DNA from: CBDCWO01 sp965223405
GTDB taxonomy: Bacteria > Bacteroidota > Bacteroidia > Chitinophagales > Saprospiraceae
Reading direction: 5' to 3'
Length of the DNA stretch: 64,000 nucleotides
Assembly: GCA_965223405.1 (NCBI GenBank)
Contig: CBDCWO010000006.1
Span: forward strand, 5,332,001-5,396,000
Shown here one piece after another: positions 25,268 to 34,043 of this stretch (positions within the stretch are counted from its first letter, which is position 1; each line of letters opens with the position of its first letter). A program made the position numbers and the translations under genes. The notes under the pieces are model-generated. The model was given only the letters and a program-made list of their open reading frames with translations, did not search any database and had not been told where the DNA came from.

Positions 25268-27343
25268 TTATTTTGATTTCCATTGAGAGGAGGTGTTAAA
25301 CAAAAAGAAGGCCATACGGTCCGTTCCTTCTGCTAAGATTTTATGAATAGGTTTACCGACTCCGTGGCCGGCCTGTTTCTCTATGCGAATTAGGACCGGA
25401 TTATTTCCCGAATGACACTTCTGTAATTGAGCAGCAAATTTAAATGAATGTGCAGGAACCACACGATCATCGTGATCTGCGGTGAAGATCAATGTTGATG
25501 GATATTTCGTATTTAATTTCAAGTTGTGAAGTGGAGAATAATTTAAAAGATTCTCGAAATGTTCGGCATCTTCACTGGAACCATATTCTACCACCCAAGC
25601 ATGACCGATGGTAAAGCGGTGATACCGTAACATATCCAAAACACCTACTGCCGGGAAAGCGACTGCAAACAATTCCGGGGCTTGTGTCATGCAAGCACCG
25701 ACCAATAAACCCCCATTGGATCCTCCCGCAATCGCCAATTTTGATGATGAGGTGTATTTATTTTCAATTAAGTACTTCGCTGCCGTTAAAAAATCATCAA
25801 AACAGTTTTGCTTTTGCAACAACATCCCGGCTTGGTGCCATCTTTCACCATATTCGCCACCACCCCGAATGTTTGCCTGAATGTACACACCTGATTGTTC
25901 TAATAATAGAATTCTCCAAGGGTGATAGTTTGGGGTCAGACTTACATTGAACCCCCCATAACCATACAAATAAGCTGGGTTGTCACCATTCCTGGAAATC
26001 CCCTTCTTGGCGACAATAAACATGGGAATATCTAAGCCATCTTTGGACTCGTAAAAGACCTGGGTTTCATCATAATCCTGTGGGTCGTATTTTAGTGGTG
26101 TTTCATAAAATGGACTGGACTCCCCAGTAACCATATCATAGGTAAAGATCGTAGGAGGGTATAAAAATGAAGTAAATGTGTAGAATAGTAATTTGTCCGT
26201 TTTTTTTCCTTGAAACCCCTCTACATTTCCTAAACCCGGTGTATTGATTTCTGTTTTGGCAGAACCATCGAGATTAAATTGATAGATCTTAGTGATAGCA
26301 TCTCTGAGGTAATTCGCGAAAAGTTTGCCACCAGCACTTGATACAGACCTGAGATAATCCTCACTCTCAGGAATCACTTCATGCCAATGTTCTCGTGCTG
26401 ATCTATGTAGGTCTATCCGTACTAACCGGTACCTGGGGGCGCCAATATCAGTCAATACCAGAAAACAACCCTCATTATGATCTATGATTAGGTTTTTATG
26501 ATCAAATCCTGTAAAAAGAGGAATGAATTTACCTTTATCTGCTGTATGGCGGTAGTATGTTTCATAGCCATTGGTTCCGGAGCTTTTGGTTAAGATCAGA
26601 TACTTTTGATCTTCGGTTACAGCAATACTATGGATATGGTTAGGATTTAAGTGATCATTGAAAATCAATTCATCTTCAGCTTGATTGGTGCCGATCCTAT
26701 GATAATAAACGGAGTGAAATTTGTGGGCATCGGAGAATTTATTTGCTTCATTTGGTTCCGGGTACCGGCTGTAGAAAAATCCATCCTGATACCAATTAGT
26801 CCCGGAAAACTTAATGTGTTGAACCAGATCGGGTAGGGTGATTCCAGTCGCTACTTTTTTAATCTGAGCCTCCATCCAGTCTGATCCGGCAGTTTGTTTG
26901 AAATAGCATATATATTGATCATCTTTTGAGGCCCCGCCCAGCTGAAACGAAATGGTGCCTTCTTGGGAATGTGCATTGGCATCCAGAAATACTTCCGGAT
27001 TTCCTGAAAGTCCTTTCTGACGATAGATAACGGGCTGATTTTGTAATCCTGTATTTTTGTAAAAAAAGTAATAGTCACCCACTTTGAGGGGGGATGACAT
27101 GCGCGGATAATCAAGCAGTTCCCGGTATCGGGTACGGATTTCGTCACGGAAAGGAATTTGATTCAGATATTTTTCAGTGACAGCATTTTGCAATTCCACC
27201 CAACCCGCAGTCTCCGGTGAGCGATCATCTTCCAACCATCGATAAGGGTCTTTGACCATTGTGCCGTGGTATTTATCGCTTACATTCAGCTCTTCCCGGG
27301 AATCAGGGTAGGATATTTTGGTATTTGGGCCAATTATTGACAT
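25268..27343 (-). CDS. Prolyl oligopeptidase, family S9A
   Basis: The 691-residue serine peptidase cleaves short peptides after proline. It has an N-terminal seven-bladed propeller (start KYHGTMVKDPYRWLEDD, typical of S9A) and a C-terminal alpha/beta hydrolase domain with YGYGGFNVSLTP, the nucleophile near S542 in GGSNGGLL, an aspartate near 625 (DHDDRVVP) and a histidine near 660 (QAGHGVGKP). The ATG at 27343 is preferred over the TTG at 27352. No signal peptide is present, so the enzyme is probably cytoplasmic. Confidence 0.94.
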   Translation of the reverse strand: MSIIGPNTKISYPDSREELNVSDKYHGTMVKDPYRWLEDDRSPETAGWVELQNAVTEKYLNQIPFRDEIRTRYRELLDYPRMSSPLKVGDYYFFYKNTGLQNQPVIYRQKGLSGNPEVFLDANAHSQEGTISFQLGGASKDDQYICYFKQTAGSDWMEAQIKKVATGITLPDLVQHIKFSGTNWYQDGFFYSRYPEPNEANKFSDAHKFHSVYYHRIGTNQAEDELIFNDHLNPNHIHSIAVTEDQKYLILTKSSGTNGYETYYRHTADKGKFIPLFTGFDHKNLIIDHNEGCFLVLTDIGAPRYRLVRIDLHRSAREHWHEVIPESEDYLRSVSSAGGKLFANYLRDAITKIYQFNLDGSAKTEINTPGLGNVEGFQGKKTDKLLFYTFTSFLYPPTIFTYDMVTGESSPFYETPLKYDPQDYDETQVFYESKDGLDIPMFIVAKKGISRNGDNPAYLYGYGGFNVSLTPNYHPWRILLLEQSGVYIQANIRGGGEYGERWHQAGMLLQKQNCFDDFLTAAKYLIENKYTSSSKLAIAGGSNGGLLVGACMTQAPELFAVAFPAVGVLDMLRYHRFTIGHAWVVEYGSSEDAEHFENLLNYSPLHNLKLNTKYPSTLIFTADHDDRVVPAHSFKFAAQLQKCHSGNNPVLIRIEKQAGHGVGKPIHKILAEGTDRMAFFLFNTSSQWKSK

Positions 27344-27453
27344 ACAAACCAATGATATGTTGAGGTCGAAAAGATGGAGTTACGATTCATTTGGAAATGT
27401 TTTGCTTTAATAAAATCAAAAGTATGTATATTGACTAATGTCATAACCTTTCT

Positions 27454-29073
27454 TCACACGTGCAAGCGGTCCAACGGTTGTTTGGGCATGAACTGATCTG
27501 GGTCCGCCAACCTCATGGCATCGGCATATTCCATCGGTATGTTTTTATTATCAGTTAAACATTCCTCCTGTAGGTAGGGATATAACTGATCGTATCTTAA
27601 GGAGTTTTGGTAACCAGCTCTTCTATAAATATGGGAACGATTGATTTGATCGTGATGCTTAAGTCCAGAGGCTGCTTGAAGTTCCACAAAACTATTTATA
27701 GTTTCTTCATGGTAGTTAGCAATTCGGATGGTTTTATCAGAGACCACCAAGCCTTTTACCAATTTCGGTTTTTGAGTGGCAACTCCGGTAGGACAAGTAT
27801 TTTTATTGCATTCAAGAGCTTGAATACAACCAACAGCCATCATCATAGCACGTGCACTGTAAGTCGCATCAGCTCCCAAAGCAAGAGCTCTAAAAACATG
27901 GTATCCGGTCACAATTTTGCCTGCTGCCAGCAATTTGATCTCATTTTTGATACCAAACCCGACTAACGCATTATATGCAAATGCCAAGGCATCTCTATAG
28001 GGCATCCCTACCGAATTTGAGAATTCCAGCGGTGCTGCCCCAGTTCCACCTTCACCGCCATCAATACTAATGTAATCGGGACCTGTTTTTTCTTCGACAA
28101 TGGCTTTGCATATTCCCAAAAACTCCGATCGGTGACCGATGCACATTTTTAGTCCTATGGGTTTGCCCTCACTGAGTTCGCGTAATCGATGAATAAATTG
28201 AACCAATTCTCGTGGTGTTTGGAATGCCGTATGAAACGGGGGAGACATTACCGTTTTCCAGGGCTCTATATTTCGGATCTTTGCAATTTCAGGTGTAGCC
28301 TTAATGGCTGGGAGGATTCCTCCGTGTCCGGGTTTCGCACCCTGAGATAACTTTAGTTCAATCATCTTCACTTCCTGGTGAGAAGAGGTTTGGCGAAATA
28401 ATTCCGGATCAAATTGGCCATCCTGAGTTCGACAACCGAAATATCCGGTACCGATTTGATAGATTAAATCTCCACCTGGTTTCAAGTGATATGGAGATAT
28501 CCCGCCTTCTCCGGTATTATGAGCAAATCCACCAATTTTCGCACCACCGTTCATGGCGAGGATCGCATTTTTAGATAAAGACCCAAAACTCATGGCAGAT
28601 ATATTGAATAGGGAGGCAGAATACTTCTGCGCACAGTGTGGGCCTCCAATGATTACTCGAGGATCGGCATCCAAAGTATGATGATCAAGGGCAGCTATAG
28701 AATGATTCATCCATTCATATCCATCTGTATAGACATTGAACTGAGTGCCAAAGGGCGCAGTGTCCATAACTTTTTTGGCACGCTGATAGACAATCGAACG
28801 GAAAATGCGACTAAAGGGTCTGCCATCAAAATCCGGTTCAACAAAATACTGATACACTTTCGGCCTCATCCACTCGGCAATGTATCTGGTATGCCCGACT
28901 AATGGAAAATTCCGACGTAGGGCATGTTTGGTCTGAATCATATCGACCAATCCAATAATGAAAAGTGGACCGATAACAACAAACGTCCACCAGAATCCTG
29001 GCGAAATAAAAACACTAAAAGAGGCAAAAACCAGGATAAGGGTTATAAATGTAATCAGGAATGGATTCTTCAT
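27454..29073 (-). CDS. Membrane-anchored FMN-binding glutamate synthase-like protein
   Basis: The 539-residue protein has two N-terminal hydrophobic segments (about 7-27 and 28-48) followed by a glutamate synthase (GltB) central/FMN domain. Recognisable pieces are NISAMSFGSLSKNAILAMN, GEGGISPYHL, KLSQGAKPGHGG, ISIDGGEGGTGAAP and a three-cysteine iron-sulfur motif (CIQALECNKNTCPTGVATQ). It lacks the glutaminase domain, so it is not a full glutamate synthase. Stand-alone forms are common in Bacteroidota; their reaction is not well defined. Confidence 0.9.
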   Translation of the reverse strand: MKNPFLITFITLILVFASFSVFISPGFWWTFVVIGPLFIIGLVDMIQTKHALRRNFPLVGHTRYIAEWMRPKVYQYFVEPDFDGRPFSRIFRSIVYQRAKKVMDTAPFGTQFNVYTDGYEWMNHSIAALDHHTLDADPRVIIGGPHCAQKYSASLFNISAMSFGSLSKNAILAMNGGAKIGGFAHNTGEGGISPYHLKPGGDLIYQIGTGYFGCRTQDGQFDPELFRQTSSHQEVKMIELKLSQGAKPGHGGILPAIKATPEIAKIRNIEPWKTVMSPPFHTAFQTPRELVQFIHRLRELSEGKPIGLKMCIGHRSEFLGICKAIVEEKTGPDYISIDGGEGGTGAAPLEFSNSVGMPYRDALAFAYNALVGFGIKNEIKLLAAGKIVTGYHVFRALALGADATYSARAMMMAVGCIQALECNKNTCPTGVATQKPKLVKGLVVSDKTIRIANYHEETINSFVELQAASGLKHHDQINRSHIYRRAGYQNSLRYDQLYPYLQEECLTDNKNIPMEYADAMRLADPDQFMPKQPLDRLHV

Positions 29074-29105
29074 TTGTAACTCAGTAATATCAATATATTA
29101 AAATG

Positions 29106-30836
29106 TTAAGCCATTTTTGAAATAAGCTGGTCGGTTTCTTTCAATTTTGATTTCACCATTTCTACTGTGGTATCTATCAACTCAATTTCACTTGCTTCGT
29201 TTTTCAGAAAGTGATCAAAACCTTCGAATGTATTGTTGATTTTTAATCGCAATTGTTTAATGTAATGTCCCAAAGTTTCAGTCAATTGAGATTGCAATTG
29301 TTTTTTCCCTTCCGTAGTTGCGTCGATAAATCCGTTTAATATCTTTTTGCGCTTTACACCAGCACTTACTCCTGCAAAAACTAATCCTACAGCAGTAAGT
29401 ACTCCTCCTGTAATGTCGAAGACCATTCCATTGGTAATGAAGGTAAGGATAACTCCTATGACCGCTATTCCGGAACCAGTAGCGATATTGGGAGAAACAT
29501 TATGATCACGATTGAATAGCGCAGAATCGTAATAATTATCACTTTCTTGCAGGAAAGACTTAAAAGAAGACCTCAGTTCATTCACGATTTCACCACGTTG
29601 TTGATAGGTCTCTTTGAACAAATTTTCTTTCGGATACGTAATTTCGGCATTTTCTCTCATTTTGATGTCCACCAGTAAGCCCATCTGTTGTACAGATTCG
29701 GACAAATGAATAATCCCTTCCCCTAATCGGGATTGCAAACGTTGCTTAAGGTCCTGTTCAAATGATTCATTGACTTTCTGCAACCAGGTTTGAATATTTT
29801 CCCTTTTGCCAAATGCGGATTGAAATGAGCGTTTTAGCAATCCAAGAAAAGAAAGACCATTTTTTAATTCGCGCCTCTTGTCGCGACATATTTCTTCATA
29901 AGTCAAAGTAATGTGATCAATAAATGAATTTAGTTGTCTGGTAGACTTTTCCTCTTGGGAATTTAATATTTCTGTAACTTCATTTCTGAATCTGTGATCC
30001 TGATCGTATCGCTCTTTGCGGATGTCTAGACTGGAATTTATTTTGGTGGTAATGGTACTTCCTGTCGTATGTATACTTTGCAATTTTTGAATAATCGCAT
30101 TTTCACCGGTGATATTTGTTAGAATATATTCTCTCAGCGGTTTAAAACCGCTGTTATCTTCATTTTTTTGCTCATTGAGAGCAGATACATCAAAAATTAC
30201 CGGACGTTTGATTCCCTTTTCTCGGGCATGTTTTTCAACCCCTTTAATATTAATTTTCAGATCTTCCTGAGGAAGCAAATCTTTTTGTTGCAGCACGAAT
30301 ATAATTTTCTTGCGCCACTCGTCGTGGATATAATCGAAAAACTCCCAGGCAGACTGTCGATAGGGGTTTTTGGCCTCGAAAACAAAAATGACTAGATCTG
30401 CACTCGGGATAAATCTTTCCGTAATCTCTTGATGATGTTCTATGATGGTATTGGTTCCGGGTGTATCTACAATAGCTACTTGTTTTAATATATCCACCGG
30501 TTCATATCTCTTGACTACATAAGGTGAAAGGATTTCTTCGTGTATGCGTTCACCATAGGTTATTAACTGGATTTTATCAGTCATCGGAGATGGAGCAACT
30601 TTGCATATATCATCTTCACTTTCAAGAAGCGCATTTATAAAACTACTTTTGCCGGATTTGACTTCACCGACAATGACAAACATAAAGGGTTCATCAATTT
30701 GTGTTACCAGATCCTTAATGGTTTGGAATAAACGGCTGTCGGACACCAGAGATTCCAATTTCTTCAATTGCTCAAGAACGGATCCCAGGTTGTCTTTTAT
30801 TTCGACAATTACCGGATTATCTTTTGATGTGATCAT
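29106..30836 (-). CDS. Dynamin-family GTPase
   Basis: The 576-residue protein is a bacterial dynamin-like GTPase. The G domain at the N terminus shows G1 GEVKSGKSSF (about 57-66), a G2 threonine in PSPMTDKI, G3 VDTPGTNT and a G4-like QQKDLL. A long helical middle and C-terminal region contains a hydrophobic pair (GIAVIGVILTFITNGMVF and GGVLTAVGLVFAGVSAG, about 452-497) that could insert into membranes. Relatives remodel or stabilise membranes. It stands alone here rather than as the tandem pair seen in some bacteria; the cellular role is unknown. Confidence 0.87.
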   Translation of the reverse strand: MITSKDNPVIVEIKDNLGSVLEQLKKLESLVSDSRLFQTIKDLVTQIDEPFMFVIVGEVKSGKSSFINALLESEDDICKVAPSPMTDKIQLITYGERIHEEILSPYVVKRYEPVDILKQVAIVDTPGTNTIIEHHQEITERFIPSADLVIFVFEAKNPYRQSAWEFFDYIHDEWRKKIIFVLQQKDLLPQEDLKINIKGVEKHAREKGIKRPVIFDVSALNEQKNEDNSGFKPLREYILTNITGENAIIQKLQSIHTTGSTITTKINSSLDIRKERYDQDHRFRNEVTEILNSQEEKSTRQLNSFIDHITLTYEEICRDKRRELKNGLSFLGLLKRSFQSAFGKRENIQTWLQKVNESFEQDLKQRLQSRLGEGIIHLSESVQQMGLLVDIKMRENAEITYPKENLFKETYQQRGEIVNELRSSFKSFLQESDNYYDSALFNRDHNVSPNIATGSGIAVIGVILTFITNGMVFDITGGVLTAVGLVFAGVSAGVKRKKILNGFIDATTEGKKQLQSQLTETLGHYIKQLRLKINNTFEGFDHFLKNEASEIELIDTTVEMVKSKLKETDQLISKMA

Positions 30837-30924
30837 TTATTGGTGTTGATTTTGAATAGCAATGTATTAAGATATCATACGAAAAGAAAGAAAGTGAGTA
30901 GGAATTTAATCCGGAACCCAAAAT

Positions 30925-31554
30925 TCACTCTTTATCTAGATTTTGAATAGCAGATTGTAAAAAGGACTTGCTCTCGGGCCCTAGACAAAATATCAGATCC
31001 AGAATGCTGAGGTTGGCGATAAATGGAAGTCGGTCGGAAAATACTTGTTCATAGGAGTAGGATGATCTATTTTGGGCATATTTATGGTATGGAAATCGTC
31101 CACGTAAATCAATTCCTTCTGGTTGATGCTCAAATTTATTGGTAAATAAAATATTAGGATCAGACCCCAACCATTCCAATACCAATTCCAAAGTCTGCAG
31201 ATTAAACTCGTATAACCACAAGAAGCGTTTGATAAAGAAAGGCTCAAGCATCGGCGCATAATGTGAAAAAAAAGGGGAGTTGCCGTAATTCGTTTCGAGC
31301 GTACGCCAATGAACCCGCTGCCAGGGTTCGGTATTGGCTATCTTAGTATCAATGTAATTCTGCTTTTCATGTTTACCTTTTAGTAATGGAATCGACAGTG
31401 TAATCATTCCTTGTGGGCCACAAATTTGATATTTGTTTCGATAGGTCCTCTTTTGGTAGTTCTCGCATCGTTCTAAAGTGAGGTGGTCGTTATCAAGGAC
31501 TACTGAAAAATACTCAAGACATGGAAAGGTAAAATTTGGTAATAGATATTTCAT
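30925..31554 (-). CDS. WbqC-family protein
   Basis: The 209-residue protein matches the WbqC-like family: an early FTFPCLEYFSVVL, then YRNKYQICGPQGMITLSIPLLKG and WQRVHWRTLETNYGNSPFF. Family members occur near polysaccharide genes and in Bacteroidota as single genes. The activity is not established. It is divergent from a family 2 glycosyltransferase gene, which fits a link to glycan assembly. The start gives full family length. Confidence 0.85.
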   Translation of the reverse strand: MKYLLPNFTFPCLEYFSVVLDNDHLTLERCENYQKRTYRNKYQICGPQGMITLSIPLLKGKHEKQNYIDTKIANTEPWQRVHWRTLETNYGNSPFFSHYAPMLEPFFIKRFLWLYEFNLQTLELVLEWLGSDPNILFTNKFEHQPEGIDLRGRFPYHKYAQNRSSYSYEQVFSDRLPFIANLSILDLIFCLGPESKSFLQSAIQNLDKE

Positions 31555-31645
31555 TTTAACATTTAAAAAAATATCGGATTTTTTTTTGCAAATTTCATAA
31601 TTTCTATATCTTTGAGACCAGATAGAGGATTAAAATTTTATTTAT

Positions 31646-31653
31646 TACATTTG
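31646..31653 (+). promoter_or_regulatory. Bacteroidota -7 box TACATTTG for the glycosyltransferase gene
   Basis: TACATTTG matches TAnnTTTG exactly. A -33 TTG at the usual distance is absent. Transcription from here would begin near 31660 and give a leader of about 100 nt that contains the hairpin at 31719-31750. Confidence 0.4.
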
Positions 31654-31718
31654 TATCGTACTCAGAAATAATTGCAACCATAAGGGTTGTTTAAAATATA
31701 GTGGGTAGTATTATTTTC

Positions 31719-31750
31719 GAAAGGGTGTAGTTGCCGAACTATGCCCTTTC
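31719..31750 (+). promoter_or_regulatory. 14-bp stem-loop just before a start codon
   Basis: GAAAGGGTGTAGTT (31719-31732) pairs with AACTATGCCCTTTC (31737-31750) around a GCCG tetraloop. The two central TG positions form G-U wobble pairs, so the RNA stem is continuous over 14 pairs. It ends 10 bases before the ATG at 31761. A smaller CAACC-ATAA-GGTTG-like hairpin lies upstream near 31675-31688. It may control translation of the glycosyltransferase. Confidence 0.55.
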
Positions 31751-31760
31751 ACTCTTTTAT

Positions 31761-33017
31761 ATGGATACCTATTTTAAAAAATATCAATCCTACATTTACC
31801 CTCTGTCTTTTTACCGGGATCGTCCAATCGAAATGGGGATCGTAATTCCAATTTACAATGAACCCGACATTTGGACTACGATCAAATCTATTGAAGCTCA
31901 AAATACTACCCGTGAAGTAAGAATTGTGTTAGTTCTGAATCACGAAGTTGATGCTCCCGGAGTAGTTAAAGACCGTCACCATCAACAAGCCGAGGAAATC
32001 GAGAAATGGATCAGTCAAGTTCCCCCAAATGCAAATTTGCAGTACGATTTGATCAAAAGATTTGATTTGGAAAATGTGGACTCCGGAGTAGGTAATGCGC
32101 GGAAAGTCGGAATGGATTCACTGGCTTATTGGTTGCACCAAAACCATTCTGCACAGCAAGTGATCATTACCAACCTGGATGCGGATTGCGAGGTGGCGCC
32201 CACTTATGTTGAAAGGTTGTACTTACATCACCAACAATACCGCTGGAATGGCTGTTCGATAGGATTTGCTCATCGCCCATTACAAAATGGATCTAAGTTA
32301 GATTGGGAAGCTTGTGTACGGTATGAAATACATTTGCGTTTGTTTATTCTTTCCTTACGCATAACCGAATATCCTCTGGCCTTTCAAACTATTGGATCGG
32401 CTATGGCTTGTACGAACTCAGCCTATCTTCGACAAGGTGGAATGGTCAGAAAAAAGGCTGGGGAAGATTTCTATTTTATTCAGAAGTTATTGCCTTTGGG
32501 TAATTATTGTGACTTGCCTGAACCCTTGGTTTTTCCTTTAGCCAGACAATCGGACCGGGTGCCTTTTGGGACCGGAAAAGCCATCAACAAATTTCTCGCA
32601 TCTGGGATCCAATATACCTATCACCCGGACAACTACCAGGATATAAGTATGATGTGCCGGAATCTGCCGAATCTGTATCGTGATGGGTTGAATGGATTAT
32701 TCAGTGAAGTGTTTCAACAATTTTTGGAATCACAAAATATCGATAAGGTTTATAAAACGATCAAATCGAATACTTCTGACTTCCGATCCTTCCGAAAACG
32801 TTGGTTTACCTGGTTCAATAATTTCAGGGTTATGAAATGGTTCCATTTTGCCCGGAGCGAAAATCCGGATATTCCGGTTGAGGAAGCAATGGAAAGGATG
32901 AAGGACAACCTTGGGACACAAGCAAAGTTGCCTGAAGAGCAATTACAATATTTAAGGGATTTGGATTATTCGTCTGGAGTGTTGTTAGATAAGAACTTTA
33001 ATGTAAAGCCGCTCTGA
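31761..33017 (+). CDS. Family 2 glycosyltransferase
   Basis: The 418-residue enzyme has a GT-A fold: nucleotide-binding start EMGIVIPIYNEPDIWTTIKS, the DxD-type metal motif in ITNLDADCEVAP, and an acidic catalytic-base motif in KKAGEDFYFIQKL. No membrane segment is evident, so it is cytoplasmic or peripheral. The ATG at 31761 is chosen; the frame can be opened at a TTG at 31731, but that codon lies inside a strong hairpin and gives ten residues without family match. The 3' end overlaps the end of miaE by 20 bp. Donor and acceptor sugars are unknown. Confidence 0.88.
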   Translation: MDTYFKKYQSYIYPLSFYRDRPIEMGIVIPIYNEPDIWTTIKSIEAQNTTREVRIVLVLNHEVDAPGVVKDRHHQQAEEIEKWISQVPPNANLQYDLIKRFDLENVDSGVGNARKVGMDSLAYWLHQNHSAQQVIITNLDADCEVAPTYVERLYLHHQQYRWNGCSIGFAHRPLQNGSKLDWEACVRYEIHLRLFILSLRITEYPLAFQTIGSAMACTNSAYLRQGGMVRKKAGEDFYFIQKLLPLGNYCDLPEPLVFPLARQSDRVPFGTGKAINKFLASGIQYTYHPDNYQDISMMCRNLPNLYRDGLNGLFSEVFQQFLESQNIDKVYKTIKSNTSDFRSFRKRWFTWFNNFRVMKWFHFARSENPDIPVEEAMERMKDNLGTQAKLPEEQLQYLRDLDYSSGVLLDKNFNVKPL

Positions 33018-33582
33018 TCGGACAGCTGGTAAGAATTTCACTTTCTCTTTCCACCCACCACTCAAGACGATCATATACTTTATCTTCAGGAAAGTAATTC
33101 AAAGCCATTTTGACATAGATGTGGCCATGTTTCGCCTCACTGATCCACAGCATCTTATAAAACTTTTTCAATTCCGCATCTTCCAGCGCATTAGCTACCA
33201 TTTTGAAACGCTCGGCACCTCTGGTCTCTACAACCGAGGCAATTAACAAACGGTCCAGAAACCGCTCCATAATTCCGGAATGTTGACTTTTGATCAATGC
33301 CTTAATGTACAGATCTTCAGCAATACTGTGAGCCAGTTGAATACCTCTGGATTCCATAATTTGGTAGACCTGCTGAAAATGCTCAAGTTCTTCAATTGCC
33401 GTTTCTATTAATTCAGGAATAATCTCGATACGATTGGGATATTTGGCAACCAAACTCATTGCGGTTGCTGAAGCCTTCCGTTCGCAATCTGCATGATCTT
33501 GTAAAAAAGCGTCAAAATCAGCCAATACGGCATCCACCCAATTTAAAGAGGACGGCGTGGCCACATCCAAGTTTAATTTCAT
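32998..33582 (-). CDS. miaE: tRNA 2-methylthio-N6-isopentenyl-adenosine-37 hydroxylase MiaE
   Basis: The 194-residue ferritin-like diiron enzyme hydroxylates the isopentenyl side chain of ms2i6A at tRNA position 37. Diiron-type ExxH motifs are visible in AIEELEHFQQV and SEAKHGHIYV, with further glutamates in CERKASATAM and VETRGAERF. Length matches the family. The C terminus overlaps the convergent glycosyltransferase gene by 20 bp. A 41-codon membrane-protein frame lies directly upstream on the same strand (10 bp gap). Confidence 0.93.
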   Translation of the reverse strand: MKLNLDVATPSSLNWVDAVLADFDAFLQDHADCERKASATAMSLVAKYPNRIEIIPELIETAIEELEHFQQVYQIMESRGIQLAHSIAEDLYIKALIKSQHSGIMERFLDRLLIASVVETRGAERFKMVANALEDAELKKFYKMLWISEAKHGHIYVKMALNYFPEDKVYDRLEWWVERESEILTSCPIRAALH

Positions 33583-33592
33583 AATTTATCGC

Positions 33593-33718
33593 TTAGGACT
33601 TAAAGGAAATGTATAACAAGATAATCAAGACAATAGTAATAACAATCACCCAAACAAAGAATGACTTTTCTTGCTTTTTGTTTTTCCTGGCCAGTCGCAT
33701 TTTTCTTTTTGAAGCCAT
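33593..33718 (-). CDS. Predicted 41-residue basic single-span membrane protein
   Basis: An ATG at 33718 opens 41 codons ending in TAA at 33593-33595. The first 19 residues are strongly basic (MASKRKMRLARKNKKQEKS), followed by a hydrophobic helix (FFVWVIVITIVLIILLYI) and a short tail. The positive-inside pattern and clean helix argue for a real inner membrane protein. It ends 10 bp before miaE on the same strand. No family is recognised. Confidence 0.6.
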   Translation of the reverse strand: MASKRKMRLARKNKKQEKSFFVWVIVITIVLIILLYISFKS

Positions 33719-34043
33719 ATGCAAAGGATATTTGGTTAGAGGTCAAAATCAACTCATCTGAATTTTCAATTACTTAGAATTTCAGCCAATCGGTTATTCT
33801 AAAAGTACTTTTTAAGGTACAAATAAATAAAATGTTAACCTGGTGACTAAATTAGAAAAATATCCCTGAATTGGAAGAGAGCAAATAGAAAAGTTTATGG
33901 GTAACCCGTTTTCCGAAGATGATAAAATGTCACAACTATGGTTTTTATGATACAAAAAAAACTTTTTAGGTAACCAAAATAACAGTCCGACGACACTTTT
34001 TCCACATTCCTCAATCAGTTTTGGTTCTAGCCGGATCATTCTA
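33719..34043. other. Gap before the small membrane protein gene
   Basis: These 325 AT-rich bases contain a perfect palindrome AAAAGTACTTTT at 33801-33812 and no clear promoter box. A minus-strand frame from 33812 to 34090 overlaps the helicase C terminus and shows no protein features. I see no RNA gene. Confidence 0.5.
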
